Counted from the stretch's first letter, positions 17,017 through 25,365 are shown. The stretch is DNA of 64,000 bases from Planctomycetota bacterium (GCA_022568135.1 JADFFQ010000004.1:46320-110319); one strand, 5' to 3'. Translations and numbers: made by a program. Notes: generated by a model not told the origin, from the letters alone.

Positions 17017-17556
17017 TCAGCGATATGGAACTTCGTCTTCGAAGCCGGCCTCGATGCTCTGGTCCTGCGGCTTGGGCCTGATCTGCTCGTTGCGCTTCAT
17101 GATGCGAGCGCAGGCATTCCAGCGGAGGATGGCATCATCGTTGCCGGGAGGGCTGCCGGCCTGGGCCTGCTCAAACGAGTCAAGGGCCCGGCAGAACCAG
17201 TCGTAAGCGACGTAGCCCGGAGCGCCCTGCTCCAGCTGCGCCTTGGCCCACCGCTCACAGATCACGCCGCCATAGTACGTCCGCTCATACTCGTCGCGGA
17301 TTCGTGGCAGGACCTCTTGGGCGTGGTGGACCGCCACGCGCAGCTCCTTGCCGAACTGGTCAGTCAGCGCCAGCACCAGCAACACCAGGGCCTCCTGGTT
17401 TTGCGAGTCGGCCCGCAGGACGTCGCGGCAGATGCTCTCGGCATTCTGCGGATCGTTCATCAGCCGATATCGCTGGGCCTTGGCCAGAGCGCTGGGAATG
17501 GCCTGCTTGGAGATGGCCTTGAGTTCGACGATGAGATGTGCTCCTGAGATCAACAA
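17017..17556 (-). CDS. TPR-like protein of unknown function, unusual start
   Basis: About 170-180 residues. The N-terminal half forms a TPR-like helical pair (AKAQRYRLMNDPQNAESICR then DSQNQEALVLLVLALTDQF). The C-terminal half holds YERTYYGGVICERWAKAQ and PPGNDDAILRWNACARI, which look conserved. No ATG or GTG lies near the expected N-terminus. The annotated TTG (17554-17556) precedes a clear AGGAG (17541-17545), whereas an ATC codon at 17530-17532, giving IVELKAISKQ, lies exactly 8 bases after that AGGAG. Either start is possible. Located downstream of frdD on the same strand. Confidence 0.65.
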   Translation of the reverse strand: MLISGAHLIVELKAISKQAIPSALAKAQRYRLMNDPQNAESICRDVLRADSQNQEALVLLVLALTDQFGKELRVAVHHAQEVLPRIRDEYERTYYGGVICERWAKAQLEQGAPGYVAYDWFCRALDSFEQAQAGSPPGNDDAILRWNACARIMKRNEQIRPKPQDQSIEAGFEDEVPYR

Positions 17557-17581
17557 GCCGTCTCGGCGGTGAAACCGCGTC

Positions 17582-17932
17582 TTACAGTGTCCCAAGCACG
17601 AACAGTGCGGCGACGGTCCCCGCCGCCGCCCCGCTGTAACACAAGGCAGCCAGGACCGTCGAGACGGCCCGCAACCCAAGGTCCATCAGAATATGTCGGA
17701 TCCGATGAGCACAGTGGAACAGCGAGAGGAACACCACCACGAACAGGACAATCCGCACCGGCCACCAGGTCACGACTTGGTGGACGCGGTCGTAGTCGAG
17801 GTCCGCGTCCCCAGCCGTTGTAAAGGGCAGGACCAGCCCGGTGAGGACGATGAAGACGGGCATGAACAGCGCCGCCATCACCCCGCCGGCCGAGAACAGC
17901 GACCACCAGAATGCTTCGTTTGAACGGTTCAT
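17582..17932 (-). CDS. frdD: Fumarate reductase membrane subunit D
   Basis: One of two small quinone-binding membrane anchors of fumarate reductase. The 116-residue protein has three hydrophobic helices and follows the enterobacterial FrdD pattern: AFWWSLFSAGGVMAALFMPV near the start, then LPF, YDRV and a HRIRHILMDL segment between helices two and three. ATG at 17930-17932. It is the last gene of the frdBCD order, 72 bases after frdC. Confidence 0.88.
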   Translation of the reverse strand: MNRSNEAFWWSLFSAGGVMAALFMPVFIVLTGLVLPFTTAGDADLDYDRVHQVVTWWPVRIVLFVVVFLSLFHCAHRIRHILMDLGLRAVSTVLAALCYSGAAAGTVAALFVLGTL

Positions 17933-17963
17933 TCGCTCAGTCTTCAGTGCTCGGATTTCGGTT

Positions 17964-17981
17964 CTCGGCGTTCAGCTTTCG
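17964..17981. repeat. Short dispersed repeat, copy 1
   Basis: CTCGGCGTTCAGCTTTCG here and CTCCGCGTTCAGCTTTCG at 23544-23561 agree at 17 of 18 bases. This copy sits in the frdC-frdD gap within a run of TTTCGGCG-like repeats. Confidence 0.45.
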
Positions 17982-18004
17982 GCGTTTCGACGTTTCGGCG
18001 TTTG

Positions 18005-18391
18005 TTATCTCAATACGCCCCAGAGAATTGCGCCGGAGACAGCCACCCAGGGCAGGTACCCCATGGCGATCGCGACCACCGCGTTGGGCAGCCGGTCCTC
18101 ACCGATCCGCAGCGGCATCACTGCCGGCGTCAAGTTGAACCAGGTGATCGAGTGGTAAAGCGCCGCGAGCAGCGCGAGCGCGTGCAGCATCACCGCCAGC
18201 GGGTGGCGCATGGTTTCCACGAGCGCATGATACTGCTGGGGACCCTGACCCAGCTGATGCAGCCACACGAGCAGGAACACGATGTAGCCGCCGACGAAAA
18301 CACTGGTCAGCTCGCGGGCCATGAACCGGCGATAGGCGCCCTTTCGCACGAACCAATCTCGTGGAAACGGTCGCCGCAGCGGGCCTCTCAT
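18005..18391 (-). CDS. frdC: Fumarate reductase membrane subunit C
   Basis: Membrane anchor of fumarate reductase, 128 residues, three hydrophobic helices. It resembles FrdC in its basic start ([20 protein letters not shown]), in [20 protein letters not shown] and in [16 protein letters not shown] before the last helix. The ATG at 18389-18391 overlaps the frdB stop as ATGA, which suggests translational coupling, and is preferred to the ATG 12 bases upstream. Confidence 0.88.
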   Translation of the reverse strand: MRGPLRRPFPRDWFVRKGAYRRFMARELTSVFVGGYIVFLLVWLHQLGQGPQQYHALVETMRHPLAVMLHALALLAALYHSITWFNLTPAVMPLRIGEDRLPNAVVAIAMGYLPWVAVSGAILWGVLR

Positions 18392-19134
18392 CGCTTCCCC
18401 CACGGCAAGAGCACGTGTCTATACCAATCCTTGGTGCTCGCCACCTTGGCTTGCTGAATGGCCCCGGCAGGATCGACATTCTTGGGGCACACTGCCGTAC
18501 ACTCACCAACGAAGGTGCAGCCCCACACCGCCTCTTCGCCGCCCAGCACCTCCTGACGCTCGGACTGGCCTTGATCGCGGGAGTCGAGGTTGTAGCGATG
18601 CGCCAGGGCGATCGCGGCCGGGCCGAGAAAATCCGGTATCCCGTCGATCTCCGGGCACGCGGCGTAGCACAACATGCAGTTGATACACATCGAGAACTGC
18701 TGGTACTGCGCCAACTGGCTCGGCGTCTGGAGGTATTCGGCCCCCGGCGGCTCCTCGTCGTCGCGGATCAGCCACGGCTTGACCGCCTGGAGCTTGGCCA
18801 GGAAGTCGTCCATCGAGATCACCAGGTCGCGCTCCACGGGGAAGTTGATCAGCGGCTCAACGCGGATCGCAGAAGGGTAATAGTCCTTCAAGAACACCGC
18901 GCAGGTGAGCTTCGCCTCGCCGTTGACCATCATCCCGCAACTGCCGCAGACGCCCATCCGGCAACTCCAGCGGAACGACAGCGTCCCATCCGCATGGTCC
19001 TTGATCCAATTGAGCGCATCGAGCACCACCCAGTGCTCGTGGTACGGCACGCGGTAGTCTTGAATCGTCGCCTCGCCATCGTCATCCGGGCGATAACGGA
19101 AAACCTCCAGCGTGATGGTGGCTTCACCTGCCAT
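18388..19134 (-). CDS. frdB: Fumarate reductase iron-sulfur subunit
   Basis: Electron-transfer subunit carrying three iron-sulfur clusters between the flavoprotein and quinone. In 248 residues it shows the 2Fe-2S ligands [10 protein letters not shown]...LTC, the 4Fe-4S set [12 protein letters not shown] and the [17 protein letters not shown] set. [11 protein letters not shown] and the overall sequence are close to enterobacterial FrdB. The usual frdA partner is absent upstream: 133 bases away lies an oppositely oriented antitoxin gene. The flavoprotein must be elsewhere or missing. Confidence 0.93.
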   Translation of the reverse strand: MAGEATITLEVFRYRPDDDGEATIQDYRVPYHEHWVVLDALNWIKDHADGTLSFRWSCRMGVCGSCGMMVNGEAKLTCAVFLKDYYPSAIRVEPLINFPVERDLVISMDDFLAKLQAVKPWLIRDDEEPPGAEYLQTPSQLAQYQQFSMCINCMLCYAACPEIDGIPDFLGPAAIALAHRYNLDSRDQGQSERQEVLGGEEAVWGCTFVGECTAVCPKNVDPAGAIQQAKVASTKDWYRHVLLPWGKR

Positions 19135-19267
19135 GGCTTGATCGACAATCGCCGTTATCGTACCGGATTGCCCCTGGTGTTGCTGGCTCGCTAAGACGGA
19201 GCCCCGTGGTGGCCGTGCTCGTGCCCGGTCCGATCGCAATGCATCGGTAACAGGATAGAATACAACG

Positions 19268-19513
19268 ATGACCCCGAAGGAATCCAAACTGCTTGCAGAC
19301 GCTCTGGGCCTGCCACAGTACGAGCGTGCGGACCTCGCCGCGAGGCTGATCGACAGCCTCGACCAGACCTTCGATCAGGATGCCGGATCTGCTTGGGATG
19401 CAGAGGTCGCCCGTCGGATCTCGGATTTGGACAGCGGATTGGTCGAACTGATCCCATGGCCGGAAGCGCGACGCATGATTCTTGGAACGCCCGATGGCGC
19501 GTCCGAGGCTTGA
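19268..19513 (+). CDS. Antitoxin of addiction-module type
   Basis: An 81-residue protein like the short antitoxins paired with ParE/RelE toxins. The helical N-terminus reads [20 protein letters not shown] and is followed by IDSLDQ, an acidic stretch ([16 protein letters not shown]) and a C-terminal helix ending in PWPEARRMI. Its last 20 bases overlap the toxin start. It reads away from frdB, sharing a 133-base divergent region with it. Confidence 0.8.
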   Translation: MTPKESKLLADALGLPQYERADLAARLIDSLDQTFDQDAGSAWDAEVARRISDLDSGLVELIPWPEARRMILGTPDGASEA

Positions 19514-19796
19514 CCTCCATCCTGAAGCAATCGAAGAAGCCCGCGCAGCGAGATTGTGGTATGCCGACCGCAGCGCCGCGGTGGCCAATGGCTTCGTGGC
19601 GGAATTGGACCATGCGATGCAGCAGATTCTCGATGCACCCGACCGATGGTCTGTCTACGCGCACAGGACTCGGCGATACCTGCTGCACCGATTTCCGTAC
19701 ATGGTCGTCTATCGCGCAACCGAGACTGGTGTCCAGGTCATTGCCGTGGCCCACGCTCGACGCAACCCCGGCTATTGGAAAACCCGGGCAGTATAG
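19494..19796 (+). CDS. ParE/RelE-family toxin
   Basis: A 100-residue toxin of the ParE/RelE fold: [20 protein letters not shown] at the N-terminus, a helical LDHAMQQILDAPDRWSVY, and the beta-strand end RRYLLHRFPYMVVYR...VIAVAHARRNPGYW. The ATG at 19494 overlaps the antitoxin gene by 20 bases. Members inhibit gyrase or cleave mRNA. Which of the two applies here cannot be told from sequence. Confidence 0.85.
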   Translation: MARPRLDLHPEAIEEARAARLWYADRSAAVANGFVAELDHAMQQILDAPDRWSVYAHRTRRYLLHRFPYMVVYRATETGVQVIAVAHARRNPGYWKTRAV

Positions 19797-19903
19797 CCAG
19801 GAGCTGCCTGTGCCTGTCCGCCGCCGCCGCGGACGATGCCAGAGTCTCATCAGACTGGGGCACGCTACGCTTATTGCCCCAGTCGCCCGCCGATTCGCGG
19901 CGG

Positions 19904-20257
19904 TCACGGCTGGTCGGTTGCCTGGTCAAGCAGGGCTTGGACTTTCTTCTGGAGTGTGGGGAGATTGTCTTGCACGGCCTCCCAGACGACCTGGTCATCA
20001 ATGATGTCGTAGCCATGAATCAGCACGTTGCGAAAGGCAATGATCTGCTGGTAATCACCGATCCTTGATGCGGTGGCAGAATCGGATTTGGCAAGACGGT
20101 TCAACGCTTCGCCAATGATCTCGAATCGTCGTTCGACAGCTGATCGAAGCATTGCGTCGCTGGAATAATCATCCAGGGTTCGATCGACAGTGAATTGTCG
20201 AATCATTCCTGCCGCCTGGCGAATGTCTTCAAGCAGTTTGAGCGATTCAAGCCGCAT
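19904..20257 (-). CDS. hepT: HepT-type HEPN ribonuclease toxin
   Basis: A 117-residue all-helical protein of the HepT (DUF86) family. The motif RNVLIHGYD gives the R-x4-H-x-Y signature used for RNA cleavage and for adenylylation of Tyr by the partner MntA. Other typical parts are [14 protein letters not shown] and [13 protein letters not shown]. It overlaps the 3' end of mntA by 11 bases, as expected for a coupled toxin-antitoxin pair. Confidence 0.9.
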   Translation of the reverse strand: MRLESLKLLEDIRQAAGMIRQFTVDRTLDDYSSDAMLRSAVERRFEIIGEALNRLAKSDSATASRIGDYQQIIAFRNVLIHGYDIIDDQVVWEAVQDNLPTLQKKVQALLDQATDQP

Positions 20258-20555
20258 AGAGGACCGTTCGGGTTTGGTTCACTGACTTGAGAAAGTACGG
20301 ATTCTTGATGGCACGGGTCATGACCAAGTCCACCGGACGTCCAAACAGGCTCTGCAACGCTTCGAGCAGGCCGAAGTAGGCGTCGAAGTGTTCGCCGGGC
20401 TGAAGCTCTAGGAACTCGACGAGGAAATCCAGGTCGCTGCTGGCGAGGTCGAAGCTGCCATCCGCCGCTGAGCCGAACAGCTCGAGACGGTGGACCTTGA
20501 ACCGCTGGCATAGCTGGTTCAGTTCATCGCGATTGTCTTCGATCAGCCGGTTCAT
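20247..20555 (-). CDS. mntA: MntA-type nucleotidyltransferase antitoxin
   Basis: A 102-residue minimal nucleotidyltransferase. The signature reads [20 protein letters not shown], a GS...DxD motif with one residue more than the usual spacing. The C-terminal part ends [17 protein letters not shown]. In characterised pairs MntA transfers AMP to the HepT tyrosine and silences it. It lies directly upstream of hepT. Confidence 0.9.
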   Translation of the reverse strand: MNRLIEDNRDELNQLCQRFKVHRLELFGSAADGSFDLASSDLDFLVEFLELQPGEHFDAYFGLLEALQSLFGRPVDLVMTRAIKNPYFLKSVNQTRTVLYAA

Positions 20556-20600
20556 GCAGCCAGGCCCTCAACGCCATGATAGGCGAGCCCAGCGCGCCTG

Positions 20601-21404
20601 TTACGATCGCGCGGCGGTGCGGGCGGGTTTCTCGCCGCTGCGCTCGTCGAACTCGTCGCCACGGAACGTCGAGGCGAGGTAGGCTTCCCGGACGCGCGGA
20701 TCGTTGATGATGTCGCGCGGAGCGCCTTCGCGGAGGTTTCTGCCTTCGTGAATGATGTAGGCTCGATCGCAGATTCGAAGCGTTTGCTGGACATTGTGAT
20801 CGGTGAGGAGGACGGCGATTCCTTCGCCAACGAGCTTGCGGACCTCGCTTTGCAGCTCCTCTACAGTGTGGGGGTCCACGGCCGAGAACGGTTCGTCCAG
20901 CAGCATCAACTTCGGCCGAGTGACCAGGGCCCGGGCGATCTCCAGGCGCCGGCGCTCGCCCCCGGAGCAGGTGCGGGCAAGTTCGTTGGTCTTATGTTGC
21001 AGGTCGAACTGCTCAAGCAACTCTTCGGCCCGCTGGTTGCGCGCGGCTCGGCTGAGGCGCTGCGTTTCGAGGATGGCCAGGAGATTCTCCTTTACGGTCA
21101 TCCGTTGGAAGACGCTGGGCTCCTGGCTGAGGTAGCCTATGCCGGCAAGGGCGTGCTTATACATCGGCAGGGCGGTGACGTCTTGACCCTGGAAGAAGAC
21201 CTGCCCCGCCTCCGGGGTAATCATGCCGATGATCATGCGAAACATGGTGGTCTTGCCGGCGCCGTTTCGACCGAGCAGCCCGACGATCTCCCCGGCATCC
21301 ACGTCGAGGCTGACGCGGTCAACGACGCATCGGCCCGAGTACGACTTCACGAGTTGGCGGGCGGTGAGCAGGGGCACAGTGGCAGAGTATATCGGCCTCG
21401 CCAT
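20601..21404 (-). CDS. lptB: Lipopolysaccharide export ATPase LptB
   Basis: ATPase that powers LPS transport from the inner membrane. The 267-residue protein has Walker A LLGRNGAGKTT, Q-loop LSQEPSVF, signature CSGGERRR and Walker B LMLLDEPFSAVD. The switch region LLTDHNVQQTLRICDRAYI is characteristic of LptB rather than other ABC ATPases. A polar tail of about 25 residues extends the C-terminus. No lptF/G or lptA is next to it. The ATG at 21402-21404 is used; a later GTG is conceivable. Confidence 0.88.
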   Translation of the reverse strand: MARPIYSATVPLLTARQLVKSYSGRCVVDRVSLDVDAGEIVGLLGRNGAGKTTMFRMIIGMITPEAGQVFFQGQDVTALPMYKHALAGIGYLSQEPSVFQRMTVKENLLAILETQRLSRAARNQRAEELLEQFDLQHKTNELARTCSGGERRRLEIARALVTRPKLMLLDEPFSAVDPHTVEELQSEVRKLVGEGIAVLLTDHNVQQTLRICDRAYIIHEGRNLREGAPRDIINDPRVREAYLASTFRGDEFDERSGEKPARTAARS

Positions 21405-21467
21405 CGGGCCGGTCGGACAAGCCCCCCGCCGGCCGTGAGACAACTCGGCAACGACACCGCCGGCCGG

Positions 21468-21890
21468 TTACGAGAGGAATCGGATGGTCACGGGATAGCG
21501 GAAGTATTCTCCGTTGCCGGCTGCAACGGCCCCCCGAATCATGTTCACCACCGCGACCACCCACAAGACCGGCCACACGACAATCCCCACGACTGTCACC
21601 GCAAGGAGCAGGTGCAGGAGAAAGAACGTCAGGCCGAAGTTAACGATCTCGCGCCCGTGGTCGTCGTTGAAGACACTCTGGTTGCGACGGACCAGCCAAA
21701 GCACGACCGGAACCGCCAGCGCGAGAGGACCCAGACCGAGGAACCATGCGAACGGCGACAGGTGTGTTGCGATGGCGAAATTGCGATCGGTATCGGTGAG
21801 GCCTTCAGCGCTAATCCGTCCCGTGCGGACGAGCGCCGGCAGCTCGATGCGGACGCGGCTGTCCTCGGCGGCAGGCATGGCGATGCTCAT
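21468..21890 (-). CDS. DUF4870-type membrane protein
   Basis: A 140-residue protein with the DUF4870 pattern: DRNFAIATHLSPFAWFLGLG, then LVRRNQSVFNDDHGREIVNF, a hydrophobic LLLAVTVVGIVVWPVLWVVA and the C-terminal motif RGAVAAGNGEYFRYPVTIRF. About three membrane segments. Function unknown. Its ATG overlaps the stop of a possible zinc-ribbon reading frame as ATGA, and lptB follows 63 bases downstream. Confidence 0.82.
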   Translation of the reverse strand: MSIAMPAAEDSRVRIELPALVRTGRISAEGLTDTDRNFAIATHLSPFAWFLGLGPLALAVPVVLWLVRRNQSVFNDDHGREIVNFGLTFFLLHLLLAVTVVGIVVWPVLWVVAVVNMIRGAVAAGNGEYFRYPVTIRFLS

Positions 21891-22036
21891 GGTTGTCGCT
21901 CCACCGCGATATTGTAGGGAGCAGGCATCCTCCAATTGCACCAGATTTGGGCCTTGGGCGGAAGAATCTCGCCCCAACAGCAGTAGGGGCACCGCTGCTT
22001 GGGCGGCTTGAGCGCGATCGGGCTAAGACGCGTCAC
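21887..22036 (-). CDS. Possible small zinc-ribbon protein
   Basis: A 49-codon frame from GTG at 22034-22036. It contains RCPYCCWGEILPPKAQIWCN, which resembles the CPYC...EIL...C motif of small zinc ribbons, although the second cysteine pair is incomplete. Its TGA overlaps the ATG of the next gene (ATGA), and its start overlaps the end of the preceding gene by 14 bases. The coupling argues for a real gene, the weak start and degenerate motif against. Confidence 0.4.
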   Translation of the reverse strand: MTRLSPIALKPPKQRCPYCCWGEILPPKAQIWCNWRMPAPYNIAVERQP

Positions 22037-22985
22037 CCGGCGGGGTAGGCTCAGGAGATTCCAGGGTGGATGAAGACGCTGGGTCCGAGGCGCGAACCTG
22101 GGCATGCAGCGCCTCCGGCGCCGTGGGGGTCGTGGAGCTTGATTTGATCGGTTTGGCCTCGACGGTCCATTCGCCGGGGTGCAACCGCGAGGCGATGGCC
22201 CCGACGATCAGGTGCAGGTTGCGGTACTTATAGTCGTCGAGCTTCGCGCGGGCGCCGTCGCGATGCACGACGTAAGCGACCGATTTCGCCATCCACCGGG
22301 TCATGTCGATGTCGGCGATCTCATCAGCCTTCCAGGGGCCCTTGGGCAATTGAAGCGTACCGTCTTCATCCAGCGCGAACTTCCGCCTCTTGACAACCAA
22401 GACCATCCAAAGTGCGCTCACACCCATCGGCAGACACGGAACGAACAGGAGTCCTTTGACGATCTGGTCATACGCGGCGGGCTTCCTGACTTCGCTCAGC
22501 GCGTTGAGGGCGTCCTGATTCGCGGTGTATGCCAGCTGCGCGGCCGGGAAATCCGCCAGCCGGCCTTGCTCGCGCTGACCAAACAATCCGCCGATGTTGA
22601 GGCTGAGCAGCGCTATCCACGCGACATCATCACTGGACTGGATCGACTGTTGCAACGCCTCGAGCTGAATCCGCATGGAGTCCGGGTCCGCCGAATTGAT
22701 CCGAATGTCAAGCTGCTGCGCGTGCCGTGAGATAACAGCCGCAATCGCACCGCTGATTGCGTCAATCGCCGCGGTCGCCTCATCGTTGGGTTGTCCAGCG
22801 GGCTGGTCTGTCTCCAGGGCGGCCTGGCATTGCCGCAGCACCTCCGACCGCTCATAGAGCAGCTGTTGCCGAGGGATGGAGACAGCAAAGTCGTAAACGC
22901 CCCAAGCCCCCAGCACCGTGAAGACCACCGCCATAATGATCATTCGCCAGGCGTAATGTCTCGCGATGGTGGAGGTGATGGGCAT
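22023..22985 (-). CDS. Membrane protein of unknown function
   Basis: A 320-residue protein with two membrane segments, about residues 14-34 (WRMIIMAVVFTVLGAWGVYD) and about 185-205 (LPMGVSALWMVLVVKRR). Between them is a soluble loop containing a Gln-rich helix. After the second helix comes a small domain (DGTLQLPKGPWKADEIADID), then a Ser/Thr/Pro-rich tail. No family is recognised. First gene of a run that continues into the DUF4870 gene and lptB. Confidence 0.7.
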   Translation of the reverse strand: MPITSTIARHYAWRMIIMAVVFTVLGAWGVYDFAVSIPRQQLLYERSEVLRQCQAALETDQPAGQPNDEATAAIDAISGAIAAVISRHAQQLDIRINSADPDSMRIQLEALQQSIQSSDDVAWIALLSLNIGGLFGQREQGRLADFPAAQLAYTANQDALNALSEVRKPAAYDQIVKGLLFVPCLPMGVSALWMVLVVKRRKFALDEDGTLQLPKGPWKADEIADIDMTRWMAKSVAYVVHRDGARAKLDDYKYRNLHLIVGAIASRLHPGEWTVEAKPIKSSSTTPTAPEALHAQVRASDPASSSTLESPEPTPPGDAS

Positions 22986-23243
22986 GAGGCTATTTCACGG
23001 GTAGGCGGTTGTGTGCGGAAGGTCTGAAGCACTCGAAAGATCAAGGATGTGTAAGCATAACAGCCATTTCGGTTGATCTGCGTCGGCCCTGCTGGGCGAT
23101 GTGCTGATTCGACCAGTGGCCCGCGCACCGGCGCCAGCCGGGCCACAAACGGCAAGGAATCGGTGGAATAGTATGGGCGAGGCGGCGTCTTGTATCGTAG
23201 TACTCTAGTCGATTGTGCCCGCACCGAAGGGAGGATTCTTCAC
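22986..23243. other. Divergent intergenic region
   Basis: About 260 bases between the minus-strand membrane protein and the plus-strand glycine-zipper lipoprotein. It should hold promoters for both. No hexamers stand out enough to call, and I see no repeat or RNA. Confidence 0.5.
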
Positions 23244-23522
23244 ATGGCTCCTACACAACCATCAACCCAGTTTCCCTTGCGTTACGTGGCGCTTGCCTGT
23301 CTGCTTGGTTCGGCGGGTGTGCTGAGCGGGTGCAATGACGCCCAGGCCGGAGCACTGCTCGGAGCGGGGATCGGGGCTCTCGCCGGACAAGCCATCGGCC
23401 GGGACACGGAGGCCACCCTGATCGGCACCGCCGTCGGCGCCGGGGCCGGCTACATCATCGGCAACGAGTCCGACAAGGCCAAGCACCAGCGCGATCACAA
23501 CCACGGCAACTACGACTACTGA
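23244..23522 (+). CDS. Glycine-zipper lipoprotein
   Basis: A 92-residue envelope protein. The signal peptide ends with lipobox GVLSG-C, and the mature part has two Gly/Ala-rich hairpin segments (GALLGAGIGALAGQAIG and LIGTAVGAGAGYIIG) of the glycine-zipper type. A polar His-containing tail (KHQRDHNHGNYDY) follows. The ATG at 23244 has GGGAGG about 10 bases upstream. Confidence 0.82.
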   Translation: MAPTQPSTQFPLRYVALACLLGSAGVLSGCNDAQAGALLGAGIGALAGQAIGRDTEATLIGTAVGAGAGYIIGNESDKAKHQRDHNHGNYDY

Positions 23523-23831
23523 GCCGCCTACTGGGTCTGAGCTCTCCGCGTTCAGCTTTCGCTCATCCCCGCGCTCTGCCGTGGGGGTCTTGTGATCTCA
23601 CCGGGTAAAGCCGGCGATGCCATCGCCTTTTCACAGAGCGTTGCACAAGTTTCACAGCCGCGGCGTCTCGCCGCGGGGTCGAACCCCGAGCCTCAACGGC
23701 GAGGACTCGACCATCCGCCGCAGGCGGACTGCGAGTCGGGCCAATAGCCGCGGGGCGGAAGCCCGCGGACCGAGAATCCTCTTGCCGCGACCCGAAGCGC
23801 CGGCCATAATGTACCAGAGGGAAACTGCGAG
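23523..23831. other. Hairpin-rich intergenic region
   Basis: About 300 bases without a gene. It holds a copy of a short dispersed repeat (23544-23561) and a cluster of inverted repeats: CCGCGGCG-TCT-CGCCGCGG (23658-23676), a nested hairpin (outer GACTCG/CGAGTC 23704-23737, inner TCCGCC/GGCGGA 23714-23728) and CCGCGGG/CCCGCGG around 23750. It looks like a composite palindromic repeat element or a structured leader of the next gene. Confidence 0.55.
23544..23561. repeat. Short dispersed repeat, copy 2
   Basis: Matches 17964-17981 at 17 of 18 bases (core GCGTTCAGCTTTCG), again in a non-coding gap just after a gene. Confidence 0.45.
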
Positions 23832-25241
23832 ATGATGTATGCGCCTCGATCCTTGATGAGCATCTTGGCCGTCAGCCTCTTCGCGCTGGGCGCGGCCAAT
23901 CCGTCATCCGCCCAGACAGCCTGCGATGCGGCCCGTGTCACCGCCTCCGACGCCGAGCCATTTGAGTCCTTCGGCTATGCCGTGGGGGTCTGGGGTGATA
24001 CTGCCCTGATCGGGGCCCAGTGGAATCTTGACAACGGGCCTCAATCAGGCTCCGCGTACGTCTTTGGCTTCGATCGGTGGTTGCGCACGTGGACGGAGAC
24101 CCAGCTGCTTCTGGGTTCCGATGGAGACAGCAGTGACCACTTCGGTGTTGCTGTGGCGATCGAGCGCGAGACGGCGCTAATCGGGGCGTTCGCCCACCTG
24201 CACAGCGATAACGGCGGCTCCGGGTCGGCGTACGTTTTCCGCCTGAACGGTTCGAGTTGGATCGAGCACCAGGAACTACTGGCTTCTGACGACGCCATTG
24301 GTGACAAGTTCGGCCGCAGTGTCGCGCTCAGCGGCGACGTGGCTGTGATCGGGGCACCGAGCGACGACCCCCACGGTTCAGCGTACCTCTTTCGCTTCGA
24401 CGGGTCGAGATGGATCGAAGAACAAAAGCTTCTCGCCTCCGACAGCGCCGGGGCCTTCGGCAACGGGTTCGGGCTTTCCGTGGCGATCTCCGGCACCATC
24501 GCCGTCATCGGCGCGCCCGGCCACGTTCACGATGGCCTGACTTTAGGCTCCGCCTACGTCTTTCGCTTCAACGGGTCAACCTGGGTTGAGGAGCAAGAGC
24601 TGCTCCCGTCGGCGGATGCAGGCTCGGCCGCCTTCGGCAGTGCTGTTTCCATCAGGGGCGAGGTGATCCTCATCGGGGCCCGCTCGGAAGGGTACGGTTC
24701 GGCGTACGTGTTCCGTTACGATCGTGAAGCGCCGCCGGGCTCGCAATGGGTCCTGGAGCAGAAACTCCTCGCCTCCGATCCGAACGGAATCGAGCAGTTC
24801 GGCAAATCCGTGGCCGTTGACGGCGACACCGCCGTGATCGGGGCGTGGGCCAGCAACGCGGGCGGCCCCGGCTCCGGCGCGGCCTACGTCTTTCGTTTCA
24901 ATCCCAGGACATCGACATGGGCTCAACAGCAACAACTGCTTCCCGATCCCAACCCGTGGACAAACTTCTTCGGCCGGTCCGTGGCGATTGACGGCGACAC
25001 CGTGGTGATCGGGGCCCACGGCGAGGACCACCAGGCGGGCGCAGCCTACGTCTTGGACCTTTCCGCCTGCTTGTGCCCGGCCGACCTCAACGGCGACGGG
25101 AGCGTGGGTATCCTCGACCTGCTTACGCTATTGGCAGCCTGGGGCACCGATCCCGGCGGCCCGCCCGACTTCGATGGCGACGGAAACGTGGGCATCCTCG
25201 ACCTGTTGGGGCTGCTCGCCAACTGGGGCCTGTGCCCATGA
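23832..25241 (+). CDS. Secreted FG-GAP repeat protein with dockerin-like tail
   Basis: A 469-residue secreted protein. A signal peptide (about residues 1-28, ending PSSAQ) leads into seven repeats of about 55 residues, each with the pattern FGxSVAxxGDxAVIGAP...GSAYVFRF...W, which fold as a beta-propeller in relatives. The C-terminus carries two dockerin-like calcium loops, DLNGDGSVGILDLLTLLAAW and DFDGDGNVGILDLL, with Pro/Gly between. These tails are common in this lineage and may serve in sorting or anchoring. Function unknown. Confidence 0.85.
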   Translation: MMYAPRSLMSILAVSLFALGAANPSSAQTACDAARVTASDAEPFESFGYAVGVWGDTALIGAQWNLDNGPQSGSAYVFGFDRWLRTWTETQLLLGSDGDSSDHFGVAVAIERETALIGAFAHLHSDNGGSGSAYVFRLNGSSWIEHQELLASDDAIGDKFGRSVALSGDVAVIGAPSDDPHGSAYLFRFDGSRWIEEQKLLASDSAGAFGNGFGLSVAISGTIAVIGAPGHVHDGLTLGSAYVFRFNGSTWVEEQELLPSADAGSAAFGSAVSIRGEVILIGARSEGYGSAYVFRYDREAPPGSQWVLEQKLLASDPNGIEQFGKSVAVDGDTAVIGAWASNAGGPGSGAAYVFRFNPRTSTWAQQQQLLPDPNPWTNFFGRSVAIDGDTVVIGAHGEDHQAGAAYVLDLSACLCPADLNGDGSVGILDLLTLLAAWGTDPGGPPDFDGDGNVGILDLLGLLANWGLCP

Positions 25242-25278
25242 AGGAAACGTCGCAACGCTGAAATGTCCAAAGCCCACA

Positions 25279-25308
25279 AAAGCCCAGGGAAAGCTTTCCC
25301 TGGGCTTT
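25279..25308. terminator. Bidirectional terminator, perfect 30-base palindrome
   Basis: The left arm AAAGCCCAGGGAAAG (25279-25293) and right arm CTTTCCCTGGGCTTT (25294-25308) are exact reverse complements. The stem ends in T and A runs, and it lies between the convergent FG-GAP gene and the nuclease operon. Confidence 0.8.
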
Positions 25309-25365
25309 ATGGTTGTCTTGGCGCCGGTTTCGGGTGCACATGGCGTGCGGGGGTCCACCGGGCCG

